From: Arthrobacter sp. 135MFCol5.1
Lineage (GTDB): Bacteria; Actinomycetota; Actinomycetes; Actinomycetales; Micrococcaceae
Direction of reading: 5' to 3'
Length of the DNA stretch: 64,000 nucleotides
Assembly (NCBI RefSeq): GCF_000374865.1
Contig: NZ_KB895457.1
Coordinates: 124,001 to 188,000, forward strand
Of the stretch, positions 24,454-32,634 are shown one piece after another. Positions within the stretch are counted from its first letter, which is position 1, and each line of letters starts with the position of its first letter. The notes under the pieces are model-generated. The model was not told the origin of the DNA and ran no database searches. It saw nothing but the letters and a program-made list of their open reading frames with translations. Both the position numbers and the translations under genes were made by a program.

Positions 24454-26904
24454 GTGACCCAACAGCCTGTGCCTTCCCCCGCTTCCACCTCCTCAGCCGT
24501 GACCGCCGAGGACCCCATCTACGGCCAGATCGCCGATGAACTGGGGGTCAAGGCCTGGCAGGTGAAGGCGGCGGTAGGACTGCTCGACGCCGGGTCAACA
24601 GTCCCCTTCATCGCCAGGTACCGCAAGGAAGCCACGGGGACGCTCGACGACACCCAACTCCGCGACCTCGACGAACGCCTCCGCTACCTCCGCGAACTCG
24701 AGGACCGGCGTCGAACAGTGCTTGAAGCGGTTGAGGCGCAAGGCCAGCTGACGCCGGAACTCCGCAGGGCGATCCTGGCGGCGGACACCAAGTCCAGGCT
24801 GGAGGACATCTACCTGCCGTTCAAATCCAAGCGACGCACCAAGGCCCAGATTGCCCGGGAAGCCGGACTGGAACCGCTCGCGGACGCGCTGCTGAAGCGC
24901 CCGGACCTCCACCCTGAACGGGAGGCCGCAAAGTACCTCAACAGTGAGCACTCCATTGGCGATGCCGCCGCCGCGCTCGCCGGCGCCAGGGCCATCCTGG
25001 TGGAGCGGGTGGCCCAGGATCCGGATCTTGCCGCCACCCTGCGGGACCGGCTGTGGAGCCAGGGCCGGATGGTGTCCCGCGTCAAGAAGGGCAAAGAATC
25101 CGAGGGCCAGAAGTTCTCTGACTACTTCGAATTTGCGCAGGCCCCGGACCGGATGCCGTCCCACCGGGTGCTGGCGCTGCTTCGCGGCGAGAAAGACGGC
25201 ATCCTGGACCTGGATCTCGCCGAAGCCGATCCCTCCGACGACGCCGCGCTGACCGCCGCCCGGGCACGCTACGAGTCCGCGGTGGGCAGGTTCCTCGGCG
25301 TCGCTGACCGTGGCCGTCCCGCCGACGCCTGGTTGCTGCAGACCGCCCAGGTGGCATGGCGTTCCCGCGTCCTTGCCCGGCTCACCGCCGACCTCCGGGG
25401 CCGGATGTTCGCCGCAGCGGAGGACGAAGCGGTGCGGGTGTTCGCCGCCAACCTGCGCGACGTCCTCCTGGCCGCCCCCGCAGGGAACCGAGCCACCCTG
25501 GGACTGGACCCCGGGCTGCGGACCGGAGTGAAAGTCGCCGTCGTGGACGGTACCGGCAAAGTCGTCGCCACGGACACGGTGTACCCGCACGCGCCGGCGC
25601 GAAAATGGGACGAAGCCCTAACCACCCTGGTGCACTTGGCCCGCCGGCACTCGGTCGAACTCGTGGCGATCGGCAACGGGACCGCGTCGCGCGAGACGGA
25701 CAAGCTCGCCGCGGAACTGATCAAGCTGCTGCCGGACGTGGACCGAAAGCCACAAAAGCTCGTCGTGTCGGAAGCCGGCGCCTCGGTCTACTCAGCGTCG
25801 GCGCTCGCAGCCGCCGAACTCCCGGGGATGGACGTTTCGCTCCGCGGCGCCGTGTCCATTGCCCGGCGCCTGCAGGATCCACTCGCCGAACTCGTCAAGA
25901 TCGATCCCAAGTCCATCGGCGTGGGCCAGTACCAGCATGACGTGACAGCGTCCAAGCTGGACCGTAGCCTTGACGCCGTGGTGGAGGACTGCGTGAACGC
26001 CGTGGGCGTGGACGTTAACACGGCTTCACCCGCGCTGTTGAGCCGGGTGGCCGGCGTCGGACCGTTGCTGAGTGAAAACATCGTGGCGTACCGCAACGAA
26101 CACGGGCCCTTCTCCAAGCGGACCGACCTGAAGAAGGTCCCACGGCTGGGCGCCAAGGCGTTCGAGCAATGCGCCGGCTTCCTCCGGATCACCGGGGGAG
26201 CGGAACCGCTTGACGCCTCGAGCGTGCACCCGGAATCGTATGCCGTGGCGAGGAAGATTCTGGTGGCCGCCGGGTCGGCGCCCGCGACATCCCTGGACCC
26301 CCGGAACTTCGTCGACGATACCTTCGGGCTCCCCACGGTCAAGGACATCCTGGCCGAGCTGGATAAACCCGGCCGGGACCCACGCCCCGCCTTCGCCGCA
26401 GCCACCTTCTCGGAGGGGATCGAGAAGATCTCGGACCTCAAGCCCGGCATGGTCCTGGAGGGGACGGTGACCAACGTTGCGGCGTTCGGGGCGTTCGTGG
26501 ACGTGGGAGTGCACCAGGACGGACTGGTTCACGTTTCGGCCTTGGCCAACCGGTTCGTCTCCGACCCCCGCGAGGTGGTCAAGTCCGGGCAAGTGGTGCG
26601 CGTCAAAGTCTTGGAGGCTGATCCGGAACGGAAGCGGATTTCGCTGACCCTAAGGCTCGACGACGAACCGGCCGGCGGCGGGGCAGCTTCGGGGCGGCGC
26701 GGCCCGGGCGCCGGTAAGACGGAGCGGACCGGAAAGCCTGAGCGCGGCGGAAAACCTGACCGCGGCGAGCGTGGTGGCCGCCCCGACCGCCAACAGCCAA
26801 AGCAAGCGGCCGGAGCGCCCGGCTCTGTCCGGTCGGCTCCCAAACCCCAGCCCGGCAGCAATACGGCCATGGCCGAGGCGCTCCGGAAAGCCGGCCTGGC
26901 TTAG
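24454..26904 (+). CDS. tex: Tex-family RNA-binding transcription accessory protein
   Basis: 816 residues from GTG 24454. Order: N-terminal Tex helices (IPFIARYRKEATGTLDD region written VPFIARYRKEATGTLDD), YqgF/RuvC-like domain from about 348 (LGLDPGLRTGVKVAV), helix-hairpin-helix repeats from about 521 (NTASPALLSRVAGVGPLL) and an S1 domain from about 664 (GMVLEGTVTNVAAFGAFVDV). The last 75 residues are a basic, Arg/Gly/Lys-rich tail typical of actinobacterial homologues. Tex binds RNA and affects transcription and stress or toxin gene expression. Monocistronic, closed by a bidirectional hairpin. Confidence 0.94.
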   Translation: MTQQPVPSPASTSSAVTAEDPIYGQIADELGVKAWQVKAAVGLLDAGSTVPFIARYRKEATGTLDDTQLRDLDERLRYLRELEDRRRTVLEAVEAQGQLTPELRRAILAADTKSRLEDIYLPFKSKRRTKAQIAREAGLEPLADALLKRPDLHPEREAAKYLNSEHSIGDAAAALAGARAILVERVAQDPDLAATLRDRLWSQGRMVSRVKKGKESEGQKFSDYFEFAQAPDRMPSHRVLALLRGEKDGILDLDLAEADPSDDAALTAARARYESAVGRFLGVADRGRPADAWLLQTAQVAWRSRVLARLTADLRGRMFAAAEDEAVRVFAANLRDVLLAAPAGNRATLGLDPGLRTGVKVAVVDGTGKVVATDTVYPHAPARKWDEALTTLVHLARRHSVELVAIGNGTASRETDKLAAELIKLLPDVDRKPQKLVVSEAGASVYSASALAAAELPGMDVSLRGAVSIARRLQDPLAELVKIDPKSIGVGQYQHDVTASKLDRSLDAVVEDCVNAVGVDVNTASPALLSRVAGVGPLLSENIVAYRNEHGPFSKRTDLKKVPRLGAKAFEQCAGFLRITGGAEPLDASSVHPESYAVARKILVAAGSAPATSLDPRNFVDDTFGLPTVKDILAELDKPGRDPRPAFAAATFSEGIEKISDLKPGMVLEGTVTNVAAFGAFVDVGVHQDGLVHVSALANRFVSDPREVVKSGQVVRVKVLEADPERKRISLTLRLDDEPAGGGAASGRRGPGAGKTERTGKPERGGKPDRGERGGRPDRQQPKQAAGAPGSVRSAPKPQPGSNTAMAEALRKAGLA

Positions 26905-26912
26905 CAGCCTTG

Positions 26913-26948
26913 CGGTGGGCCCGGACACGCTGTTATCCGGGCCCACCG
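26913..26948. terminator. Bidirectional hairpin between tex and the DUF2071 gene
   Basis: CGGTGGGCCCGGA (26913-26925) pairs with TCCGGGCCCACCG (26936-26948) around a 10-nt loop. The right arm lies inside the last codons of the convergent DUF2071 gene, whose TAA is in the loop. Confidence 0.8.
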
Positions 26949-27742
26949 ATCATGCGCGGCCGTCCGAACCTGGTCCGGACTCCCGGCGAATAGAGCACTG
27001 AATCCGGCGGCCCGTCAACAGTGATCCCGGCAGCTCCAATCAGTCCATCGGTTAGCTGCCGCACCTCCGCGTGGAAGAGCGGCCACGCCTGGTGGGTGTT
27101 CGGCACGTAGGCGGTCCGGCCCAAAAAGCGGCCGTGCATCCCGAACCTCGCGGTCAGGAAGACAGACAGGGAATCAGTGGCCGGCTCCCGGAGCTTGGGG
27201 ACGACCACGAAGTCGCTCCGTGCTCCCGTGCTGCCAAACCGGCGCACGGTGTAGCCGACTGGAAATTCATCAGTGGACCCGGCAGCGTCTCCGCCGGGAT
27301 GCTGTGTTCGGCTCCTGGCGTCCGGAAAGGGCGGACGTTGCCGGATACGCGACCAGACGTAGGGGATGCCAGCCGCCCGTGTGGCCAGGACCACCGGCAG
27401 CCGGTTCGCATCCAGGCTCAGGAACACCACTCCGCGGGTCCCGTCCGGCTCACGGGAGTACAGCCGGACGTTCACCTCGTTGAAGCTGCCCAAGTACGGA
27501 ACGCCTGGGCCGCGCCCAAGCCCCGCCTGCTCCATGCGAAAGCCGATCAAACCCACCCAGGAACTGCCGTCGAACACGTCCGGCCGGATTCCCTCAGGCA
27601 TGAACGCCGCTGCCTCCGCCTCCGGGATACGCCAGTGAAGGAAAACGGCCTCAAGCCAGCGTTGGTCGGAGAACACCGGCGCAGGAAGTTCCGGAGGCCG
27701 CGGCCACACTCCTGCCGCACTTGCACTTCCGGTCACAGTCAA
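26933..27742 (-). CDS. DUF2071 (YqjF-like) protein
   Basis: 269 residues. PVFSDQRWLEAVFLHWRIPE at the N-terminus, then VGLIGFRMEQAGLGRG and YLGSFNEVNVRLYSREPDG, are the DUF2071 landmarks; FLSLDANRLPVVLATR follows. These proteins have an acetoacetate-decarboxylase-like fold but no assigned reaction. The start is TTG 27742, supported by AAGGAG 5 nt upstream; a GTG at 27736 is the alternative. It ends within the tex terminator. Probably in one unit with the gene upstream (34 bp gap). Confidence 0.85.
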   Translation of the reverse strand: MTVTGSASAAGVWPRPPELPAPVFSDQRWLEAVFLHWRIPEAEAAAFMPEGIRPDVFDGSSWVGLIGFRMEQAGLGRGPGVPYLGSFNEVNVRLYSREPDGTRGVVFLSLDANRLPVVLATRAAGIPYVWSRIRQRPPFPDARSRTQHPGGDAAGSTDEFPVGYTVRRFGSTGARSDFVVVPKLREPATDSLSVFLTARFGMHGRFLGRTAYVPNTHQAWPLFHAEVRQLTDGLIGAAGITVDGPPDSVLYSPGVRTRFGRPRMIGGPG

Positions 27743-27776
27743 TCGACTCCTTCGCTGGGCACGGCCGCCGACGCTC

Positions 27777-28556
27777 CTAGTTCAAGGGACGCGTGTTCTC
27801 GGGAAGCTGTCCGCCGGCGAGCAACGCGGCCGCGGTGTCGGCCAGTGCAGTCAGTGCCACGCGCTGTGTCCACGGACCGTAGGAGATGCGGGCTACGCCC
27901 AGTTCCTGCAGCCGGGCCGGGGGAAGGGACCCGGGGACGTTGATGACGGAGACCTTGTTCCAGCCAATACCCTCGACCAACGCGGTGACGGTAGGCTCAT
28001 CAAGCAGCCCGGGCACGAAGACTGTAGTGGCACCCACGTCCAGGAAGGCCCTGCCGCGGGCGATGGCGTCCGCGAGCACCTCGCCGGGGTCCCGGTCCTT
28101 GCCCTTGAGGAAGGCGTCGGTCCTGGCGTTAAGGACGAAATCGATCCCTTCCGTTGACGCGGCGTGCACCACTGCTGACATTTGGTTGACCGCATCCGCC
28201 AGCGGCCTCATCTGGTCCTCGATGTTTGCCCCGACGATGCCGACGCCGATGGCCTTGCGGGTGGTCTCCCCGGGGTTGCCGTAGCCGGACTCCAGATCGG
28301 CACTGACGGGAAGATGCGAGGCGGCGGCGATGCGGCCAACGGCGGCGATCATCTCGTCGACGGGAATGTTCTCGCCGTCTTCGTAGCCCAGCGAGGCCGC
28401 GATGGAGTGGCTTGCCGTGGCGAGGGCGGTGGTGCCCGGGACGTCCGTGATGACTTTGGCGGTGATGGCATCCCACACGTTGACCACTTGAAGGATCTCA
28501 GGGGCCTGATGGAGTCGGAGCAGTTCGGACGCTTTGGTGCGAAGAGTTTCAGCCAT
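27777..28556 (-). CDS. Isocitrate lyase/PEP mutase-family protein
   Basis: 259 residues of the PEPM/ICL barrel. VVNVWDAITAKVI, ATASHSIAASLGYEDGE, the metal-binding SADLESGYGN, the ANIEDQ strand and FVLNARTDAF are all in the expected order. The KKCGH-type loop of true isocitrate lyases is absent, so it is closer to oxaloacetate decarboxylase, 2-methylisocitrate lyase or carboxyphosphonoenolpyruvate-type enzymes. It would cleave or form a C-C bond next to a carboxylate, substrate unknown. Confidence 0.88.
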   Translation of the reverse strand: MAETLRTKASELLRLHQAPEILQVVNVWDAITAKVITDVPGTTALATASHSIAASLGYEDGENIPVDEMIAAVGRIAAASHLPVSADLESGYGNPGETTRKAIGVGIVGANIEDQMRPLADAVNQMSAVVHAASTEGIDFVLNARTDAFLKGKDRDPGEVLADAIARGRAFLDVGATTVFVPGLLDEPTVTALVEGIGWNKVSVINVPGSLPPARLQELGVARISYGPWTQRVALTALADTAAALLAGGQLPENTRPLN

Positions 28557-28672
28557 GGCTGAAGCCTAACGGACGTTGCAAGGGTAACGGCGGGGCGTAG
28601 CGCAAACCTGTATTCCCAGGCGCGGATTAGCCCCTGCCAGGGATGGGCCCGACGGCGCGGCCTCAGGCGCCC

Positions 28673-29068
28673 TTATCCGGCAGGGGCGGAGGCTCCGGGG
28701 TGGGCTGCCGCCGGGTCCTTTTGCCAAGGCCAGCGACCCGTGATCTCAAGCTCCAGGGAAAAGCTGAGGAAGGTCCTGATCAGCACAATGACGGCCAACA
28801 CCCCGACGCTTTCGAACGTCGGAGTGACCGCGACAGTGCGGATGATGTCCGCAGCGACCAGTAATTCAAGGCCCAGGAGGATCGAACGGCCCAGCGACTG
28901 GCGGTAGGAGCGGTAGAAGCTCAGTCTCTTCGCCCCGGCCGGGACCTGCCGCGGCTGGTAACCGCGGATCGCCAGCGGGAGGGACACCAAGGCCCCAATC
29001 ACCATGACCGCAACCCCTGCAAAATCGACCAGCTGGCCGGTGGCTTCAATGATCTGCCTGAATTCCAT
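28673..29068 (-). CDS. DUF1622 membrane protein
   Basis: 131 residues with three hydrophobic helices (FAGVAVMVIGALVSLPLAI; ILLGLELLVAADIIRTVAV; VGVLAVIVLIRTFLSFSLE) linked by the motif FYRSYRQSLGRSILLGLELL. That pattern identifies DUF1622. The basic loop and helix-borne acidic residues are conserved in the family; role unknown. A Pro/Ala-rich tail ends it. Ribosome site AAGGCAGGGA before the ATG. Confidence 0.85.
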   Translation of the reverse strand: MEFRQIIEATGQLVDFAGVAVMVIGALVSLPLAIRGYQPRQVPAGAKRLSFYRSYRQSLGRSILLGLELLVAADIIRTVAVTPTFESVGVLAVIVLIRTFLSFSLELEITGRWPWQKDPAAAHPGASAPAG

Positions 29069-29134
29069 TCCCTGCCTTACTTAGAGCCTGGCATGTGCCG
29101 CCCGACGTGGAACCGACTGGGGCACGGGGCCGGG

Positions 29135-29992
29135 CTACGGATGGCGGCTGCCGTTCCCTGCGATGACGTCCCTGTACCCTTCCCGGAAGGTGGGAAACGT
29201 GAAGTTGAACCCGGTGCTTCGGAGCAAGTCGTTCCGGCAGCGCTTGTTGCCGCCGCGGGCGGGACCAGCATCGCCCGCCTGGGGTTCGGGCAGCCCGAGT
29301 TCGGACGCCAGGAAACGCAGTACGGCACCCAGATCGGCCGGTTCGTCGTCCACGCCGATGTAAACCGGAGCAGGGACATCCGCCATGGTGGCCAGGTGCA
29401 CGATCGCCGCCGCGGCGTCATCCCGGTGGATCCTGTTGGTGTAGCGCACATCGTCCGGAATGACGGCGGAGCCGCTCCGCACCTGGTCGATCAGCCTGGT
29501 CCGGCCGGGTCCGTAGATGCCACCCAGCTTGAGGGCCGTGGTGGCGCTCCTGCCGGAAAGCCGGCCGTGCAGGAGCTCCTCGGCCTCAAGCAGCACCTTC
29601 CCGGAGAAACCACCCGGGTTCGGCTCCGTGGCCTCATCCACCCAGCCGCCCGCTGCGTCCCCGTACACCGCCGTGGAAGACACAAAGACGACGCGTTCCG
29701 GTGTCACGCCGTCCCGCTCCAGCGCATCCAGCACATGTGCCACGCCGCGTACATACGCAGCACGGTATGCCTCCTCTGAGGGGGCATCAGCCGCAACGGC
29801 GATGACGACGGCGGTGGTGTCCGCCGGGATCGGCGGCAGGTCTGCGGATCCCAAGTCTGCCGCGGCTCCCTCGATGGCTGGCGGCAGTTTTTCGGGGGAC
29901 CGCCGCCACCCTATGACCCTGTGGCCAAGGGCGGCGAACCGCAGGCCCGCCTCGGTGCCCAGGTCGCCGCACCCTGCCAGCAAAACAGTCAT
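29135..29992 (-). CDS. NAD(P)-dependent epimerase/dehydratase-like protein (YeeZ type)
   Basis: 285 residues. Short Rossmann N-terminus LLAGCGDLGTEAGLRFAALG gives the GxGxxG dinucleotide loop, then WRRSPEKLPP, VVFVSSTAVYGD, LKLGGIYGPGRTRLIDQV and NRIHRDDAAAAIVHL, as in atypical extended SDR proteins like YeeZ. The active-site Tyr is that of STAVYG. A sugar-nucleotide or quality-control role is possible but unproven. Two bases separate it from the upstream gene stop, so it is coupled to the gene at 29995-30909. Confidence 0.85.
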   Translation of the reverse strand: MTVLLAGCGDLGTEAGLRFAALGHRVIGWRRSPEKLPPAIEGAAADLGSADLPPIPADTTAVVIAVAADAPSEEAYRAAYVRGVAHVLDALERDGVTPERVVFVSSTAVYGDAAGGWVDEATEPNPGGFSGKVLLEAEELLHGRLSGRSATTALKLGGIYGPGRTRLIDQVRSGSAVIPDDVRYTNRIHRDDAAAAIVHLATMADVPAPVYIGVDDEPADLGAVLRFLASELGLPEPQAGDAGPARGGNKRCRNDLLRSTGFNFTFPTFREGYRDVIAGNGSRHP

Positions 29993-29994
29993 GG

Positions 29995-30909
29995 CTACGG
30001 GGCCTCGACCGGAAAGAACACCCGGGGGTCCTGCAGCAGGGCGGGGTAGGCGAATGCCGAACGGTCCATGATCTCCAAAACCTCGAAAGTCCTGCCAAAG
30101 CGGCCGTCATCGAGGTTGATCGGACGGCCCACTACCTGGCCGAGCGCGAACTTTGCCCCGTGTTCCAGCGGGACAGCGACGGGCGTCTTCCCTGGGAGGG
30201 TGCGGAATGCCTCCTCCTGCGCCTGCCGTTTGCGGGTGGGCTTCTTCACCTGGGGCCTGGGCGGCGCCTTCTTCGGGGCGCGGGACGGACGTCGGGAACC
30301 GTCGTCAACATAGACCGGGGCGTAACCATCGTCCCCGGCTGACGCCGCTGCGGAGGCGTTCCGGTTCACCGGCGGAAGTGCCACCGTGGTGAGCGACTGC
30401 GGGTCGACGTCGTCGTGAGGGTCGCGGAGGATCCACAACAGGTCTCCGTCCGGCTCCTGCGGCAGGAATTCGTGCCGCGGCTCCGGCCAGACGTAGTCCA
30501 TTGCCGGAATGGCGTCCGGGAAAACGGAGGCGTAGAACTTGGGTTCCTTGTGCACCAGCTTGGACCGGTGGCTCAGGTGGAAGTCGGGCTCCCCGAGCCA
30601 CGGCGGCATGATGATCTTGGCGGCGTAGTCCGGGTGGGCTGCCTGCGGCGCGAACTCGGCGATGTTGGCCCGTGTGTTATCCGGGTGGCCCCGTTCCATC
30701 CACTCGTCCACCATCGCGAGCCCATACATGGTGAGGGCAGGAACGTGGCCCATCCACATCCGGATCGCCGGGTGGGTCTGCCAGCCGTATTCGGGGATCA
30801 CCAGGGCACGGAGGGTTTGCAGCGCTTCAACCCGCTGCTTGCCCAGCCGCGCGGTGTCCAGGGCTGCGGCGCTTTGGCGGAAGTCAGGGTACGGGAGGAA
30901 AGTTTGCAT
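29995..30909 (-). CDS. MSMEG_6728-type protein (pyrimidine-dimer glycosylase-like N-terminus)
   Basis: 304 residues from ATG 30909. Residues 1-140 follow the short family I know as MSMEG_6728: MQTFLPYPDFRQSAAALDTA, RLGKQRVEALQTLRAL, HPAIRMWMGHVPALTMYG, and PPWLGEPDFHLSHRSKLVHK, related to the T4 endonuclease V-like DNA glycosylases. The C-terminal half adds a Pro/Lys-rich linker (RAPKKAPPRPQVKKPTRKRQ) and a small beta domain. DNA repair is suggested but not shown. The start lies 6 nt behind CAGACT, so the mRNA may be leaderless. Confidence 0.75.
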   Translation of the reverse strand: MQTFLPYPDFRQSAAALDTARLGKQRVEALQTLRALVIPEYGWQTHPAIRMWMGHVPALTMYGLAMVDEWMERGHPDNTRANIAEFAPQAAHPDYAAKIIMPPWLGEPDFHLSHRSKLVHKEPKFYASVFPDAIPAMDYVWPEPRHEFLPQEPDGDLLWILRDPHDDVDPQSLTTVALPPVNRNASAAASAGDDGYAPVYVDDGSRRPSRAPKKAPPRPQVKKPTRKRQAQEEAFRTLPGKTPVAVPLEHGAKFALGQVVGRPINLDDGRFGRTFEVLEIMDRSAFAYPALLQDPRVFFPVEAP

Positions 30910-31090
30910 CCATTCAGTCTGACGGCAGCCGGCGGAAGTGCCAATTGCTGTGCCGGCGGCCACATCCCCTGGCCCGCCCGTGGCGCGGTCTCCGCCACCA
31001 AGCTTGTCCAGATATTGGACGCATACATACGGCTCCCAGGTTAAACCACTAAGATCTCGGCAACCACCCCAGCGTTTTGGAAGCTCACTC

Positions 31091-31678
31091 ATGACATCTA
31101 CACCTGAAAAGTCCACAGCCGCCGCCCGCCCGGCGCTGCCCCGCTACGGACAGATGCTCGGCCCCGAAGCCCAGGGCATCCTGGTCCTCGACGAGTTCAC
31201 CATCGATCCCGCAGCCGCCCGGAAGGACCAACACCGTTTCCGCGACGGCATGGCCGCCGTCGCCCGGACCGTCCGCCGGATAGCCGCCCTGCGCGTGGTG
31301 ATCGCGCTGGTCGCCATCGGAAACCTGCCCCTGTTCCTGCTCTCGAGCGGATGGTGGATCTACGCCGTCTCGCTCACCCTCGTCGTCGCGGTACACAGCG
31401 CCGTGACACTGCTGAACCGGCACGAGCCCCGGCTCAAGCAGCGCTCCGCGCTGGAACTGCACATGCACCGCGAACGCAGCGCCAACTACCGCAAGGTTCG
31501 CGACGCCGTGAAGTACATGATCGACACCCCCAGCCGCATGAACGAGCACCTCTACCTGGAACTGCTGGCCGTCAAGCGGGTGGCATTGAACCTGGCGCAC
31601 GGAACGGTAGCGCTGTTGGATACCAGCGACGACTCCGCCTGGAAGGTGCGGATCGTCCGCGAACTGCCCGCCGCCTGA
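31091..31678 (+). CDS. Membrane-associated protein of unknown function
   Basis: 195 residues from ATG 31091. After a soluble 60-residue N-terminus come two membrane helices (LRVVIALVAIGNLPLFLL; WIYAVSLTLVVAVHSAVTLL). The rest is cytosolic, rich in Arg/His (RLKQRSALELHMHRERSANY) with a helix KVRDAVKYMIDTPSRMNEHL. I do not recognise the family. It stands alone, divergent from the MSMEG_6728-type gene, and is closed by a bidirectional hairpin. Confidence 0.7.
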   Translation: MTSTPEKSTAAARPALPRYGQMLGPEAQGILVLDEFTIDPAAARKDQHRFRDGMAAVARTVRRIAALRVVIALVAIGNLPLFLLSSGWWIYAVSLTLVVAVHSAVTLLNRHEPRLKQRSALELHMHRERSANYRKVRDAVKYMIDTPSRMNEHLYLELLAVKRVALNLAHGTVALLDTSDDSAWKVRIVRELPAA

Positions 31679-31725
31679 CTGACCGGCGCGTCCCCGCCGC
31701 GGCAGCGGACACCGGCTTAAAAAGA

Positions 31726-31770
31726 ACGACGCCGGCACACCCCTTGTGGGGGCGTGCCGGCGTCGTCTTT
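31726..31770. terminator. Bidirectional terminator
   Basis: ACGACGCCGGCAC (31726-31738) pairs with GTGCCGGCGTCGT (31754-31766); CCCC/GGGG extends the stem inward to a TTGT loop. CTTT follows on plus and an A-rich stretch precedes it, so it can work for both converging genes. Confidence 0.85.
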
Positions 31771-31842
31771 GGTCAACGGAATTTGTCTATCGCCGACCTG
31801 TCTGTGGCGCCTTGGGAGGCGGTGAGGCCAAGGCCGCTGCCG

Positions 31843-32634
<792 letters not shown>
